DNA of 64,000 bases, from contig CAYGPZ010000003.1 in NCBI GenBank assembly GCA_964352025.1, positions 161,433-225,432 on the forward strand, written 5' to 3'. Below the pieces are notes generated by a model. It did not search any database, was not told the DNA's origin, and worked only from the letters and a program-made list of their open reading frames with translations. Position 1 is the first letter of the stretch. Every line of letters starts with the position of its first letter. The DNA is from Hirschia sp964352025 (GTDB taxonomy: Bacteria > Pseudomonadota > Alphaproteobacteria > Caulobacterales > Hyphomonadaceae). The position numbers and the translations under genes were made by a program. Positions 53,440 to 62,493 of the stretch are shown here, piece by piece.

Positions 53440-53934
53440 ATGGACAAACTTGATCAACGTATTCAGCTTGTCGCTTCCGCAGAGTTTTCTAAAATAATTG
53501 ATCAATGGCGCCGCACACAAAGTGATTTGCCATCAAAATCTGAGGCGATCAGACGTCTCGTTCAGATTGGATTAGCCTTTGAAGAGGAGCACCCAATGCG
53601 CATGGTGACCGCAATTATCCGCCCCAATAAATATGATAAGGTTCGCGATGCGTTGCTTGAAATAGGCGTGGAAGGAGTCACAGTCACTGAGGTAAAGGGC
53701 TTTGGCCGCCAGCGTGGAAAGACGGAGATCTATCGCGGTGCCGAGTATGAAACGTTTGAAGTTCCAAAAATCCGATTGGATATCGTTGTTCCAAATACAA
53801 TTCTCGATGAAGTCCTAGAGACCATTATCAAGACTGCCGAGACCGGAAAAATCGGCGATGGAAAGCTGTTTGTCCACGGCCTGACAGATGCCATCCGCAT
53901 CCGCACCGGAGAAACAGGCGAAAAAGCGCTTTAG
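53440..53934 (+). CDS. Ribbon-helix-helix DNA-binding domain fused to a PII nitrogen-regulatory protein
   Basis: A 164-residue fusion. Residues 1-52 form an RHH (CopG/Arc-like) domain: strand QRIQLVAS, then SEAIRRLVQIGLAFEEE. Residues 53-164 are a complete 112-residue PII protein of the GlnB/GlnK type: MRMVTAIIRPNKYDKVRDAL, GFGRQRGKTEIYRGAEYE, TGKIGDGK and RIRTGE. In PII numbering Gln39, Tyr51 (uridylylation site), Lys90, Arg101 and Arg103 are all kept, so it should bind ATP/ADP and 2-oxoglutarate. No frame break lies between the parts. The ATG at 53440 has GGA about nine bases upstream. An internal ATG at 53596, preceded by GAGGAG at six bases, could start free PII. No amtB or glnA is adjacent. 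Confidence 0.9.
   Translation: MDKLDQRIQLVASAEFSKIIDQWRRTQSDLPSKSEAIRRLVQIGLAFEEEHPMRMVTAIIRPNKYDKVRDALLEIGVEGVTVTEVKGFGRQRGKTEIYRGAEYETFEVPKIRLDIVVPNTILDEVLETIIKTAETGKIGDGKLFVHGLTDAIRIRTGETGEKAL
53596..53934 (+). CDS. Possible free PII protein from an internal start
   Basis: The internal ATG gives exactly the canonical 112-residue PII, and GAGGAG ends six bases before it, a better ribosome binding site than that of the fusion. Both products could be made from one message, or only the fusion. The GAGGAG also encodes Glu-Glu at the end of the RHH domain, so it could be chance. Confidence 0.4.
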   Translation: MRMVTAIIRPNKYDKVRDALLEIGVEGVTVTEVKGFGRQRGKTEIYRGAEYETFEVPKIRLDIVVPNTILDEVLETIIKTAETGKIGDGKLFVHGLTDAIRIRTGETGEKAL

Positions 53935-53957
53935 CTATTTCTCCATGCCAAGAATTT

Positions 53958-53998
53958 AAAAAAAGCCTGCCTCGTTATTATCAAGGCAGGCTTTTTTT
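53958..53998. terminator. Bidirectional terminator between RHH-PII and the MerC-like gene
   Basis: Eight-pair stem GCCTGCCT/AGGCAGGC (53965-53991) with an 11-base loop, A-run before and T-run after. Confidence 0.93.
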
Positions 53999-54025
53999 GT
54001 TTAGCGTTTCAGATTGTTGTGAAAC

Positions 54026-54409
54026 CTACGCTTTGTGACGTCTCATCATACGCATGATGTGCGCAGAACTGATCAGGACTGCTCCTAATACTGTCAGATT
54101 TGTTTCATGCGCTTCAAACATTTCAATGAACGCAGCTGAAAATAATAATCCACATCCAATGAGTAGGAGTACTGCTACAAATTTGTTGACCGGATTTGAT
54201 CTCATGCTTGGAAGGAAAATTGAAATTGATATCGGGATAGCGATCAAAACCAAAATTTTGTGAATGAGTTCGTTTTCGGAAACGACGCCCAAAACGGGTA
54301 ATAGCGAAGTGACAAACGGAAGTAACAAGCAGTGAAACAGGCAAAGAAACGATAAAGTCACAGCTGATATATCGGCAAGTGCCGAACGTTTAGTTGGGTT
54401 CAGTTTCAA
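54026..54409 (-). CDS. MerC-domain membrane protein, probable metal transporter
   Basis: A 127-residue protein with four membrane helices. LSFLCLFHCLLLPFVTSLLPVLG has the LCxxHC-like element of MerC proteins; HKILVLIAIPISISIF and MFEAHETNLTVLGAVLISSAH also fit. The frame is open to 54526, but the best start is a TTG at 54409 with CGGAG six bases before it; the part further upstream overlaps a Zur-like box. Members in alphaproteobacteria are often linked to zinc rather than mercury; the substrate cannot be told from sequence. Confidence 0.8.
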   Translation of the reverse strand: MKLNPTKRSALADISAVTLSFLCLFHCLLLPFVTSLLPVLGVVSENELIHKILVLIAIPISISIFLPSMRSNPVNKFVAVLLLIGCGLLFSAAFIEMFEAHETNLTVLGAVLISSAHIMRMMRRHKA

Positions 54410-54475
54410 GGGGAACTCCGTTGATATGCTTATCGAGATTGAAGGGAGGATCTCGATCTTATTTTGTGTAGATAT

Positions 54476-54488
54476 GTTATAATGTAAC
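54476..54488. promoter_or_regulatory. Candidate Zur box upstream of the MerC-like gene
   Basis: GTTATAATGTAAC is a dyad (GTTA...TAAC) in an AT-rich context, close to the alphaproteobacterial Zur consensus that I recall as containing GTTATA-TATAAC. It lies about 67 bases before the chosen start. It suggests induction of the MerC-like gene under zinc limitation. Confidence 0.5.
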
Positions 54489-54684
54489 GTTCGATACAAG
54501 CTATTCGAATTGACGATGTGGATCAACTCAAATTTTGGGCATTTAGCACCATAAATTGGATTAGCTGTGAGCGATCACAAATGTTGTGAACGGATTTGAA
54601 AGGCTTTTGATTGTACAATCAGGGCTAACACCCACAAAATCTAGGAAAAAGACTTAGAAAATTAGTATATTCAGGAGCCCATAA

Positions 54685-55059
54685 ATGACACTTCCCACGC
54701 TAAGTATCGCAAGCTTGTTTAAATATTCAGCTTTGATCAGCATGGGGATTTTGCTGCCATTTATGATCTTGATATCGGTGTGTTTGATCGCTTTCCTGCG
54801 CAAGAAAATGTCGCCAGATACGCATTTGCTCATACCGGTTATTGTGTCTCTGCTCAGTTATGGTGCGATTATAATTTTCAGCACGGCACGGCCGTTTGAA
54901 GAGCTGGGATTATTGGTCTTGGCGCATATTTTCGCTTGGATGTATCTGGCAAGGCGTCGCTCAGATAAGGCTAAGGAAAATGCACCAAGTTATAGACGGG
55001 TGCCTGTATATCCTTCGAAAACGGAACCGGCACTCAACCCAATCAAGGTGCAGAGATAA
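54685..55059 (+). CDS. Small membrane protein of unknown function
   Basis: A 124-residue protein with three hydrophobic helices: about 13-37, 46-66 and 71-89, then a basic tail (RRRSDKAKEN and onward). AGGAG stands eight bases before the ATG, so it is likely real. I recognise no family. Its end overlaps the end of purN, which is on the other strand, by 17 bases, an unusual convergent overlap with no room for a terminator between them. Confidence 0.7.
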   Translation: MTLPTLSIASLFKYSALISMGILLPFMILISVCLIAFLRKKMSPDTHLLIPVIVSLLSYGAIIIFSTARPFEELGLLVLAHIFAWMYLARRRSDKAKENAPSYRRVPVYPSKTEPALNPIKVQR

Positions 55060-55732
55060 TAAACGGCGCATCCGGATCGTCATTCATCTGAACATAGGAT
55101 GTCTCGGTTTCACCAAGCAAGACTGCTTCTAAACATGCTGGATAAAGCTTGTGTTCAGTGACGAGAATACGGCTTGCCAATGAATCTGCTGTATCGTCAG
55201 GAAATATCGGAACAGAGGCCTGACCGATAATAGGACCTTCATCTACGCCTGCGGTCACGTAGTGTACGGAACAACCAGCTAGACGACATCCTGCATCAAT
55301 CGCGCGCTGATGTGTGTTTAGTCCAGGAAAGCTGGGGAGCAGAGAAGGGTGAATATTGATCATCCGACCTTCCCATTTTTCAATAAACCAAGGCGTTAGT
55401 ACCCGCATAAATCCTGCGAGCGCGATAAATTCGACATTATTCTCTTCGAGTTTTTCTTGAATAGCGCGTTCAAAAGCTTCGCGGTCTTTGCCAAATTCTT
55501 TGTGGTCGACAATCGCCGTTGGAATGCCTCGGGCTTTTGCTTTTTCGATACCTTTGGCGCTTGGCTTATTCGCTAGCACTAAAACGGGTAGTGCAGGATA
55601 TCCATCTTCTTCACAGGCATCCAATAAGGCTTCCATATTGGAGCCAGTCCCTGAAATGAAAACTGCTATGCGTCGAGGTGCTATAGCTTCTTCTTTGACC
55701 AATTCCTCATTCAGGTTTGAAACGTCATTCAT
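55043..55732 (-). CDS. purN: Phosphoribosylglycinamide formyltransferase
   Basis: Transfers a formyl group to GAR in purine synthesis. A 229-residue protein with a leader of about 18 residues, then RIAVFISGTGSNMEALL, GFMRVLTPWFIEKWEGRMINIHPSLLPSFPG (catalytic Asn and His) and VDEGPIIGQ (catalytic Asp). Its start overlaps the purM stop by four bases (ATGA). Confidence 0.96.
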   Translation of the reverse strand: MNDVSNLNEELVKEEAIAPRRIAVFISGTGSNMEALLDACEEDGYPALPVLVLANKPSAKGIEKAKARGIPTAIVDHKEFGKDREAFERAIQEKLEENNVEFIALAGFMRVLTPWFIEKWEGRMINIHPSLLPSFPGLNTHQRAIDAGCRLAGCSVHYVTAGVDEGPIIGQASVPIFPDDTADSLASRILVTEHKLYPACLEAVLLGETETSYVQMNDDPDAPFIISAP

Positions 55733-56754
55733 GCGTCAGCAAGCTCACCAATAATGTAGGCAGTTTCACCAGATGCATTTAGAGCTGCAACAACGGCTTC
55801 TGCGTCAGCTGGCGCAACGGCTGCGATCATGCCAACACCCATGTTGAATGTGCGGCGCATCTCTTCTGTTTCAATCGCTCCAACTTCTTGCATCCATTCA
55901 AATACTGGAAGAACTTGAATTTTATCAAAGTCGATGGCGGGTACCAAAGTCTTTGGCAGCATACGTGGTGTGTTTTCGGTGATGCCACCGCCAGTAATGT
56001 GCGCAAGGCCTTTGATTTTCTTGTCACGTAGAAGAGGTTTGATTGCCTCGACGTATAATTTTGTTGGTGTAAGCAGGGCTTCACCAAGACTGCCTTCGCT
56101 GAACGGAGAAGGGTCTGTGAGTGCCAAGCCAGAACGTTCCACAACACGACGTACGAGTGAATATCCGTTAGAGTGAGGGCCGGAAGATGCGATAGCAATC
56201 AATGTATCGCCAGCTTCCATGGCATCAGTATCAGGCAATAGAGAGCCGCGTTCGGCCGCACCAACAACAAACCCAGCTAAATCATAGTGGCCGTCCTGAT
56301 ACATGCCCGGCATTTCAGCAGTTTCACCGCCGATAAGCGCACATCCAGATTCTTTACATCCGTTAGCTATACCTGTGACGACCTGCTCAGCGACGCCAGT
56401 CTCAAGATGGCCCGTCGCGAAATAGTCGAGGAAGAAGAGTGGCTCTGCACCTTGGGCGAGCACATCATTCACACACATGGCGACAAGGTCGATACCAATT
56501 GTGTCATGCTTGTTGGTTTCAAAGGCAAGTTTGAGCTTAGTACCTACACCATCTGTACCGGAAACTAGAACGGGATCTTTAAAGCCAGCAGCTTTTGGAT
56601 CAAAGACACCACCAAATCCGCCAAGGTCAGCGTTCGCGCCAGCGCGTCGCGTCATGGCTGCGAGTGGTTTGATTTTGTCTATCAGCGCATCTCCAGCATC
56701 AATGTCGACGCCAGCGGCTTTATAGGTGAGCGGGGTTTTGTCATTTGTTGTCAT
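55729..56754 (-). CDS. purM: Phosphoribosylformylglycinamidine cyclo-ligase
   Basis: Makes AIR, the step after FGAM synthesis. A 341-residue protein with TYKAAGVDIDAGDALI, VSGTDGVGTKLKLAFE, DLVAMCVNDVLAQGAEPLFFLDYFA, GGETAEMPGMY and HITGGGITEN. The ATG at 56754 is chosen because it matches the usual N-terminus; the start lacks a strong ribosome binding site and the frame is open to 56805. purM-purN is a classic pair. Confidence 0.96.
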   Translation of the reverse strand: MTTNDKTPLTYKAAGVDIDAGDALIDKIKPLAAMTRRAGANADLGGFGGVFDPKAAGFKDPVLVSGTDGVGTKLKLAFETNKHDTIGIDLVAMCVNDVLAQGAEPLFFLDYFATGHLETGVAEQVVTGIANGCKESGCALIGGETAEMPGMYQDGHYDLAGFVVGAAERGSLLPDTDAMEAGDTLIAIASSGPHSNGYSLVRRVVERSGLALTDPSPFSEGSLGEALLTPTKLYVEAIKPLLRDKKIKGLAHITGGGITENTPRMLPKTLVPAIDFDKIQVLPVFEWMQEVGAIETEEMRRTFNMGVGMIAAVAPADAEAVVAALNASGETAYIIGELADA

Positions 56755-56913
56755 GGGACGCGCAATTAGCATGAGGTGAATTGCTTCGCCAGTGGGCAAA
56801 GGCAAGTTTTGATCAGGTTTGGGCTGTGAATAGAATAAATCAATATGTTTTTTCGTATATTCTAGTGGTTAAACGTCTTTGAACTGGCTCATTTGGCTGA
56901 TAACAAGTTTACC

Positions 56914-57924
56914 ATGAATCGTTTTGCTCGCTCTATTGTTGCCACTATGTCGATGCTTTGGCTCGCCATTGGGGTAAGTTATGCTGATGTGTATCTGGTA
57001 ACTGACATTTCTGTAGATGCTACTGCTGAGAATTCCATACAAGCGCGGGCAAAAGCGTTTGATGAGGCGCGGGTCATCGGTGCGAACCGACTCCTGCAGC
57101 GATTAACAATTGCGGAAGATAGAGCACGTGCTCGAGGATTGACGATAAATAGTGGCATAGCCGCTCGACTTGCTGCGGCGGTTGATGTGCAGGATGAAAA
57201 GCAATCAGCTACTCGATATCTTGGCTTGTTATCTGTGAAATTTGACGAGCGTGCAGTGAAAGCATTCTTGCGCGTTTATGACCTACCTTTTGTTGATAGT
57301 CAGGAATCACTGGCGCTTTTGGTTCCAGAAGTGGGCACAGGCGTAAATCCGGATGAGTGGGCATTAGTTTGGGAAAATAGTGTCGACATGAACGTTCTTG
57401 CGCCTTTTGCGACGGCACAAGCGATTTTCTTGAACGATGTGACTTGGGATGATGTTGCGTTGGATGCCCTGAATATTAATGCCCAACGCGGCGTTGTTGC
57501 GCGAGCAAAGGCACGAGGTTCAAATTACTTCGTTGATCTATATGATTTGCGTCAGGAATATAATGGTCGCTTACCAATCGGGACGGCTGGACCATTTATG
57601 ACGCTTGAAGATGCAAAAGCTGGATCAATCTCTTATCTAGAGAATGTCTGGAAAAGCCAGAATGTTGTGCGTGCAATTGGAGAAACATCTGTTTCCGCTA
57701 TCGCGCGCTATCAGTCACAACAGGGGTGGGTGAGCGTGAAAAAGGCTCTGAAAAATTCTCGTTTGGTAAAGAACATAATTGTTGAAAATGTTACTGTGCG
57801 TGGAGCAGATGTATCATTCTCCTTTGCGGGGCGACCTGATCAATTGGCTGCTGAGCTGCGGTCTAGTGGTGTATTGCTGTCATCCGAAGAGAATGGTTGG
57901 TCTTTGGAGCCAGTAGCTTACTAA
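56914..57924 (+). CDS. DUF2066 domain protein, exported
   Basis: A 336-residue protein with a signal peptide (MNRFARSIVATMSMLWLA, cut near SYA-DV). DUF2066 features are ISVDATAENSIQARAKAFDEAR and a C-terminal repeat domain (VVRAIGETSVSAIARYQSQQGW). The function of the family is unknown; it is nearly always next to the DnaA regulator gene and purM. A TTG start seven codons upstream is possible, but the ATG at 56914 gives a better signal peptide. Its stop shares one base with the hdaA start (TAATG). Confidence 0.9.
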   Translation: MNRFARSIVATMSMLWLAIGVSYADVYLVTDISVDATAENSIQARAKAFDEARVIGANRLLQRLTIAEDRARARGLTINSGIAARLAAAVDVQDEKQSATRYLGLLSVKFDERAVKAFLRVYDLPFVDSQESLALLVPEVGTGVNPDEWALVWENSVDMNVLAPFATAQAIFLNDVTWDDVALDALNINAQRGVVARAKARGSNYFVDLYDLRQEYNGRLPIGTAGPFMTLEDAKAGSISYLENVWKSQNVVRAIGETSVSAIARYQSQQGWVSVKKALKNSRLVKNIIVENVTVRGADVSFSFAGRPDQLAAELRSSGVLLSSEENGWSLEPVAY

Positions 57925-58628
57925 TGCCATCAGGACGACCTCGATCAGTGGACAAGAAACAACTCGTTCTAGATTTTCCTAAATTGGATGGTGCTCTAGA
58001 GCAGTTATTGCCGACGCCTGCCTCCGAAGACGCAAGCCTCACACTATCTCGCTGGCAGTATTGGCCAGACCGGCAAATGTGTGTGATTGGCGAAAGCAAG
58101 TCAGGCAAAACAAGAATGCTACGTAAGTGGGCTCAGGATACCGGAGCCGCTTATGTGACTGGCGATGCGTTGGGCAATGCAGAAATCGAAGAAGTCTCCG
58201 GACTGACGGTAAAAGCACTTGTCGTTGATAACGCTGAAAACTGTGAGAATGGTGCTTCATTGTTAGCGGCAATGAATTTGTGCAAGAATAGGGGAGCGTT
58301 CCTATTATTGTCAGGAAATTCTGATCCGTCGGGTTGGAATAAACAGCCCTTAGACCTGCAATCTCGTCTTTCTGCGCTTCCTGTCGTGAAATTTTCGGCG
58401 CTGGACGAAAAGACTTTCAAAATTCGGCTTGTTTCGGCTTGCAAATCCAAGTTTATGAAATTACCCGAAGAGACAGCAGATTATTTGTCACAAAGGCTGG
58501 TTAGAACATATGCTGTTATTGATGAAATAGCAGAATTGTTGGAGCGGGTTGCCGAAGGTAAAGCTTTGAACAAAAACACTGCGCGAAAAGCAATTTTGGC
58601 TTTGGAACAACAAACGAAACCTGACTAG
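57924..58628 (+). CDS. hdaA: DnaA regulatory inactivator HdaA
   Basis: A 234-residue AAA+ protein related to DnaA domain III. It helps to convert DnaA-ATP to DnaA-ADP after replication begins. QLVLDFP near 15-21 is a sliding-clamp binding motif. The AAA+ part has GESKSGKTRM (Walker A), LVVDNAEN (Walker B) and QSRLSALPVVKF with the Arg finger/sensor region. It couples by TAATG to DUF2066 and is followed by ppk, as in Caulobacter. Confidence 0.9.
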   Translation: MPSGRPRSVDKKQLVLDFPKLDGALEQLLPTPASEDASLTLSRWQYWPDRQMCVIGESKSGKTRMLRKWAQDTGAAYVTGDALGNAEIEEVSGLTVKALVVDNAENCENGASLLAAMNLCKNRGAFLLLSGNSDPSGWNKQPLDLQSRLSALPVVKFSALDEKTFKIRLVSACKSKFMKLPEETADYLSQRLVRTYAVIDEIAELLERVAEGKALNKNTARKAILALEQQTKPD

Positions 58629-58655
58629 CAATTCTGGCGATAGGCGAGATCGAAA

Positions 58656-60899
58656 ATGACATCTCAGACTGACACACGCAAACCGACTAAGCGTAAACGT
58701 GCACCGCAGGAATCTGCTAAGAAAAATAGTTCAGAGACAGAAAATCTAATGGATAAAATAAAGACTTCACCACGTCGATTCTTCAACAGAGAGTTGTCTT
58801 GGTTGAACTTTAATTCGCGCGTGCTGGAAGAGGCAGAAAACCCTCGCCATCCATTGTTAGAGCGTCTTCGTTTTTTATCTATCTCGGCCAATAACCTTGA
58901 TGAGTTTTTCATGGTCCGTGTTGCGGGCATGAGAGAATATATGCGAGCAGGTGTAACCAAGCCTAGTCTCGATGGTTTGACACCTAGCGAACAAATGGTG
59001 CGCATCAATGAGCGCGCAGGCGCGCTTATGAGCGAGCAACAGCGTTTGTATTTAGCCCTTAGCAAAGAGCTTCGCGATACAGGTATCGAGATTATCGATC
59101 ATGATGAAGTGGAAGATAGCGAACTAAGTGTTCTGCGGGATATTTTTACAGACAAAGTTTTCCCACTTTTGACACCATTGGCAATCGATCCGGCACACCC
59201 GTTTCCATTTATTCCAAATCTTGGTTTTGCAATTGGTTTCACTTTGCAGAAAAAAGGTGAGGCGACACCGTTCCAAGCTCTAGTGCCAATTCCAACTCAG
59301 GTTGAACGTTTTATTGAACTGCCAGAACAGAAAAAAAATGGCATGTCGGTCAGACGTTTCATTTCGCTTGAGAATACAATTCCGCATTTTCTGGACATGT
59401 TGTTTAGAGACTGTGAAGAAAAAGCACGCTGTGTTTTCCGTATCGTGCGCGATAGCGATATCGAGGTCGAGGAAGAAGCAGAAGACCTAATCCGTGAATT
59501 TGAAATTCTACTCAAACGCCGCCGTCGCGGGCGTATTGTTCGGATGAAGGTTGAGGCAAAAGCACCCGAAGCGCTTAAAAAATTCCTTATCAAGGAAATT
59601 GAAGCGGAAGATCAGGATGTTGTTGAAGTTGATGGGATATTAGGTCTAGCTCAATTGGGCGGGATTATTGATAAACGACGCCCAGATTTGCTTTTCAAAC
59701 CCTATGAGCCGCGTTTCCCTGAACGTATTCGCGAGCATAATGGTGATTTCTTCGCGGCTATCCGTGAAAAAGATATTCTCGTCCACCACCCGTATGAGAG
59801 CTTTGATGTTGTTGTCGGATTTATCCGGCAAGCGGCGGCTGATCCTGATGTGGTTGCCATCAAGCAAACGCTTTATCGAACATCAAAAGATAGCCCGATT
59901 ATTGCGGCTCTGATTGAAGCTGCTGAAGCGGGTAAAAACGTGACCGCCCTTGTTGAAATCAAGGCGCGTTTTGATGAAGAAGCAAATATGCGCTGGGCAC
60001 GAGACCTAGAGCGTGCAGGTGTGCAGGTTGTTTACGGGTTTGTTGAATATAAAACCCACGCCAAGGTCAGTCTGGTTGTCCGCCGTGAAAATGGTGAGCT
60101 TCGTTCCTATACGCACTTTGGAACAGGAAATTACCACCCGATTACGGCACGTATTTATACGGATTTGTCTTTGTTTACCGCTGAGCCAGCCTTTGGTCGC
60201 GACGCAGGGCGATTGTTTAATTACGTGACCGGAAATGCAGAACCCGACAAGCTTGAGAAAATCTTCATGTCGCCGTTGAACATGAAGACAGAAATGCTCA
60301 AGCATATAGATGCTGAAATAGAGCATGCAAAAGCAGGGCGATTGGCGGCTATTTGGGCCAAGATGAATTCTTTGGTCGACCCGCAAATCATTGATAAGCT
60401 GTATGAAGCAAGTCAGGCTGGTGTCACGATTGAGCTTGTTATTCGCGGCATTTGTTGTTTGCGTCCGGGGGTGCCGGGTTTGTCAGATTCGATTGAGGTT
60501 AAGTCAATTGTCGGACGTTTCCTTGAGCACTCGCGAATAGTCTGTTTTGGAAACGGGCATGGACTGCCGTCTCCAGAAGCAAAAATCTACATTACGTCAG
60601 CGGACTGGATGCCACGTAATCTGGATCGACGTGTTGAAGCCATGACCTTGATTGAGAATCCGACCGTTCACCGTCAGATTCTAGATCAGATTATGGTCGC
60701 TAATTTGAATGATCATATGCAAAGCTGGGTGTTGCAATCTGATGGTGATTTCATTCGCGTGTTAGATACACTTGAAGACGATCAGGTTACAGATGATTTG
60801 TTCAATGTGCATGAGTACTTTATGGAAAATCATAGCCTGTCGGGGCGAGGAAGTGCACTGGAATATGCGCCGCCGCCAAAATTGAAACCCATGGGCTAG
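58656..60899 (+). CDS. ppk1: Polyphosphate kinase 1
   Basis: Makes polyphosphate from ATP. A 747-residue protein: N-terminal RFFNRELSWLNFNSRVLEEA, then the phosphorylated His in THFGTGNYHPITARIYTD near 487, KFVGRFLEHSRI-like segment (IVGRFLEHSRIVCFG) and DRRVEAM. A basic N-terminal leader of about 35 residues precedes the first domain. It forms a pair with ppx downstream, which degrades polyphosphate. Confidence 0.97.
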   Translation: MTSQTDTRKPTKRKRAPQESAKKNSSETENLMDKIKTSPRRFFNRELSWLNFNSRVLEEAENPRHPLLERLRFLSISANNLDEFFMVRVAGMREYMRAGVTKPSLDGLTPSEQMVRINERAGALMSEQQRLYLALSKELRDTGIEIIDHDEVEDSELSVLRDIFTDKVFPLLTPLAIDPAHPFPFIPNLGFAIGFTLQKKGEATPFQALVPIPTQVERFIELPEQKKNGMSVRRFISLENTIPHFLDMLFRDCEEKARCVFRIVRDSDIEVEEEAEDLIREFEILLKRRRRGRIVRMKVEAKAPEALKKFLIKEIEAEDQDVVEVDGILGLAQLGGIIDKRRPDLLFKPYEPRFPERIREHNGDFFAAIREKDILVHHPYESFDVVVGFIRQAAADPDVVAIKQTLYRTSKDSPIIAALIEAAEAGKNVTALVEIKARFDEEANMRWARDLERAGVQVVYGFVEYKTHAKVSLVVRRENGELRSYTHFGTGNYHPITARIYTDLSLFTAEPAFGRDAGRLFNYVTGNAEPDKLEKIFMSPLNMKTEMLKHIDAEIEHAKAGRLAAIWAKMNSLVDPQIIDKLYEASQAGVTIELVIRGICCLRPGVPGLSDSIEVKSIVGRFLEHSRIVCFGNGHGLPSPEAKIYITSADWMPRNLDRRVEAMTLIENPTVHRQILDQIMVANLNDHMQSWVLQSDGDFIRVLDTLEDDQVTDDLFNVHEYFMENHSLSGRGSALEYAPPPKLKPMG

Positions 60900-60910
60900 G
60901 TTGAAATCAA

Positions 60911-62473
60911 ATGAATATTTCCGGCGTTCTTCCTAAGTCTTCGCAGTTAAAATTCACTACGAAGGCGCGTCGGGTTGGGGTAATTGATATCGGGTCCAAC
61001 TCGGTTCGTCTCGTCATTTATGATGTAGTGGGCCGCGCAATGCAGGCGCGCTTTAACGAGAAAGTTTTAGCTGGGCTAGGCCGTGGGCTAACTGAGACGG
61101 GTATGCTCAACCCTGAAGGTGTCGAAGCAGCCATGTCTGCTTTGGCGCGTTTCAAAACAACCATGCGTGCACAAGGCGTGGATGAAGAATTACCTTTTGC
61201 GACGGCTGCGGTACGTGAGGCTCAGAATGGCGCTGAATTCTGCGCGAAAGTTAAAGAAGAAATTGGTCTGAAAATCCGTGTCATGTCTGGTGTCGACGAA
61301 GCTCGATTAGCGGCGACCGGTGTTATTGCTCAATTGCCAAAAGCGCATGGCATTAGTGGTGATTTAGGTGGATCGAGTTTGGAGCTCTCCATTATCAATG
61401 ATGGGTATTACGCCAGCGGAACGACGTATGCGTTGGGTCCGTTGGCACTGCTTCCACCTGATTGGCTAAAACAGGCAGAACAAGCAATGCCAGAGCCTGC
61501 TGATCTGAAATCGCTATCCAAAAAGTTACGCAAACCTATTGATGCTGAATTGACGGGCGCTGTTGAACTCAGTGGTTCGCAAGATACGCTTTATATGGTT
61601 GGTGGTGCTTGGCGGGCGATTGCGCGTATGCATATGGAACTCAATGACTATCCGCTGCGCATTCTTCAAACTTATGAGTTCGATGCACAAGAGTTGTTGG
61701 AGCTAACCAAGAAATTACAAGCGCCGGATGAAAACTTGCTCGCACTAATGAATGAAGTGTCTTCAAAACGCGCCAAGACTTTGCCAGCAGCGGCAGCGGT
61801 TTTGAATGGCGTATTGCGGGCTGGAAATTTCAAAAAAGTCGTGACCAGTTCATTTGGTGTTCGTGAAGGGCTAGTACTTGAGCAAATGGATAAAGGGCTT
61901 CAGCAGAAAGATCCGCTGATTGCCGGTATGCAGGCCATGATAGCAGAAACGCCTTCCAACTGGGAATTTGGGGCTGCATTGGGCGATTGGTTGAAGCAGG
62001 CTTCAAAACATACATTGCCGGAAAGGTTGTCGGAAACAGCTTGTTTAGCTGCCGATATTGGCTCTCGCATGCATCCTGATTACAGGGCGGAAATGGCATT
62101 TGAATTTATCGTGACTGCGCCATTGTCTGGTTGGACTCATAAAGAACGTGCAGCGGTCGCATTGGCAATTGCTTGTCGCTATCAGCGAAATTTCAAGCAT
62201 ACCATTTCTGCAAACTTGCTCGACGGTGAATTGTCCGGTCAGGCTAGGTCATTGGGTGCGCTGATGCGGTTAGGTGCTCATTTTTCAGGACGTTCTTCGG
62301 ATCTCCTAAAATACTCTCGTATCGAGATAAAAGACGGCAGTCTCATACTTGATGTTGATGAAAAAATGAAAGCACTAATGTCTGAAATGGTTCGCAAGCG
62401 TTTGGTTCAAGCGGCCGTGATAATGGGCCATGAACCGAGACTGAGCTTTTCAGGAAAAGAATCTGAACTGTAA
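60911..62473 (+). CDS. ppx: Exopolyphosphatase / Ppx-GppA family
   Basis: A 520-residue protein with the ASKHA phosphatase fold: GVIDIGSNSVRLVIYD near 23-38, ATAAVREAQNG, SGVDEARLAATGV and GDLGGSSLELSII. A helical C-terminal domain of about 200 residues with an HD-like part (AAVALAIACRYQR) is added. It probably removes terminal phosphate from polyphosphate or pppGpp. It follows ppk1 after 11 bases. Confidence 0.94.
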   Translation: MNISGVLPKSSQLKFTTKARRVGVIDIGSNSVRLVIYDVVGRAMQARFNEKVLAGLGRGLTETGMLNPEGVEAAMSALARFKTTMRAQGVDEELPFATAAVREAQNGAEFCAKVKEEIGLKIRVMSGVDEARLAATGVIAQLPKAHGISGDLGGSSLELSIINDGYYASGTTYALGPLALLPPDWLKQAEQAMPEPADLKSLSKKLRKPIDAELTGAVELSGSQDTLYMVGGAWRAIARMHMELNDYPLRILQTYEFDAQELLELTKKLQAPDENLLALMNEVSSKRAKTLPAAAAVLNGVLRAGNFKKVVTSSFGVREGLVLEQMDKGLQQKDPLIAGMQAMIAETPSNWEFGAALGDWLKQASKHTLPERLSETACLAADIGSRMHPDYRAEMAFEFIVTAPLSGWTHKERAAVALAIACRYQRNFKHTISANLLDGELSGQARSLGALMRLGAHFSGRSSDLLKYSRIEIKDGSLILDVDEKMKALMSEMVRKRLVQAAVIMGHEPRLSFSGKESEL

Positions 62474-62493
62474 ATTCTATTCAAATAAAAAAG

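Noticed and set aside
54410..54526. N-terminal extension of the MerC-like protein
   Set aside because: It would cover the Zur-like box and has no ribosome binding site, whereas the TTG at 54409 does.
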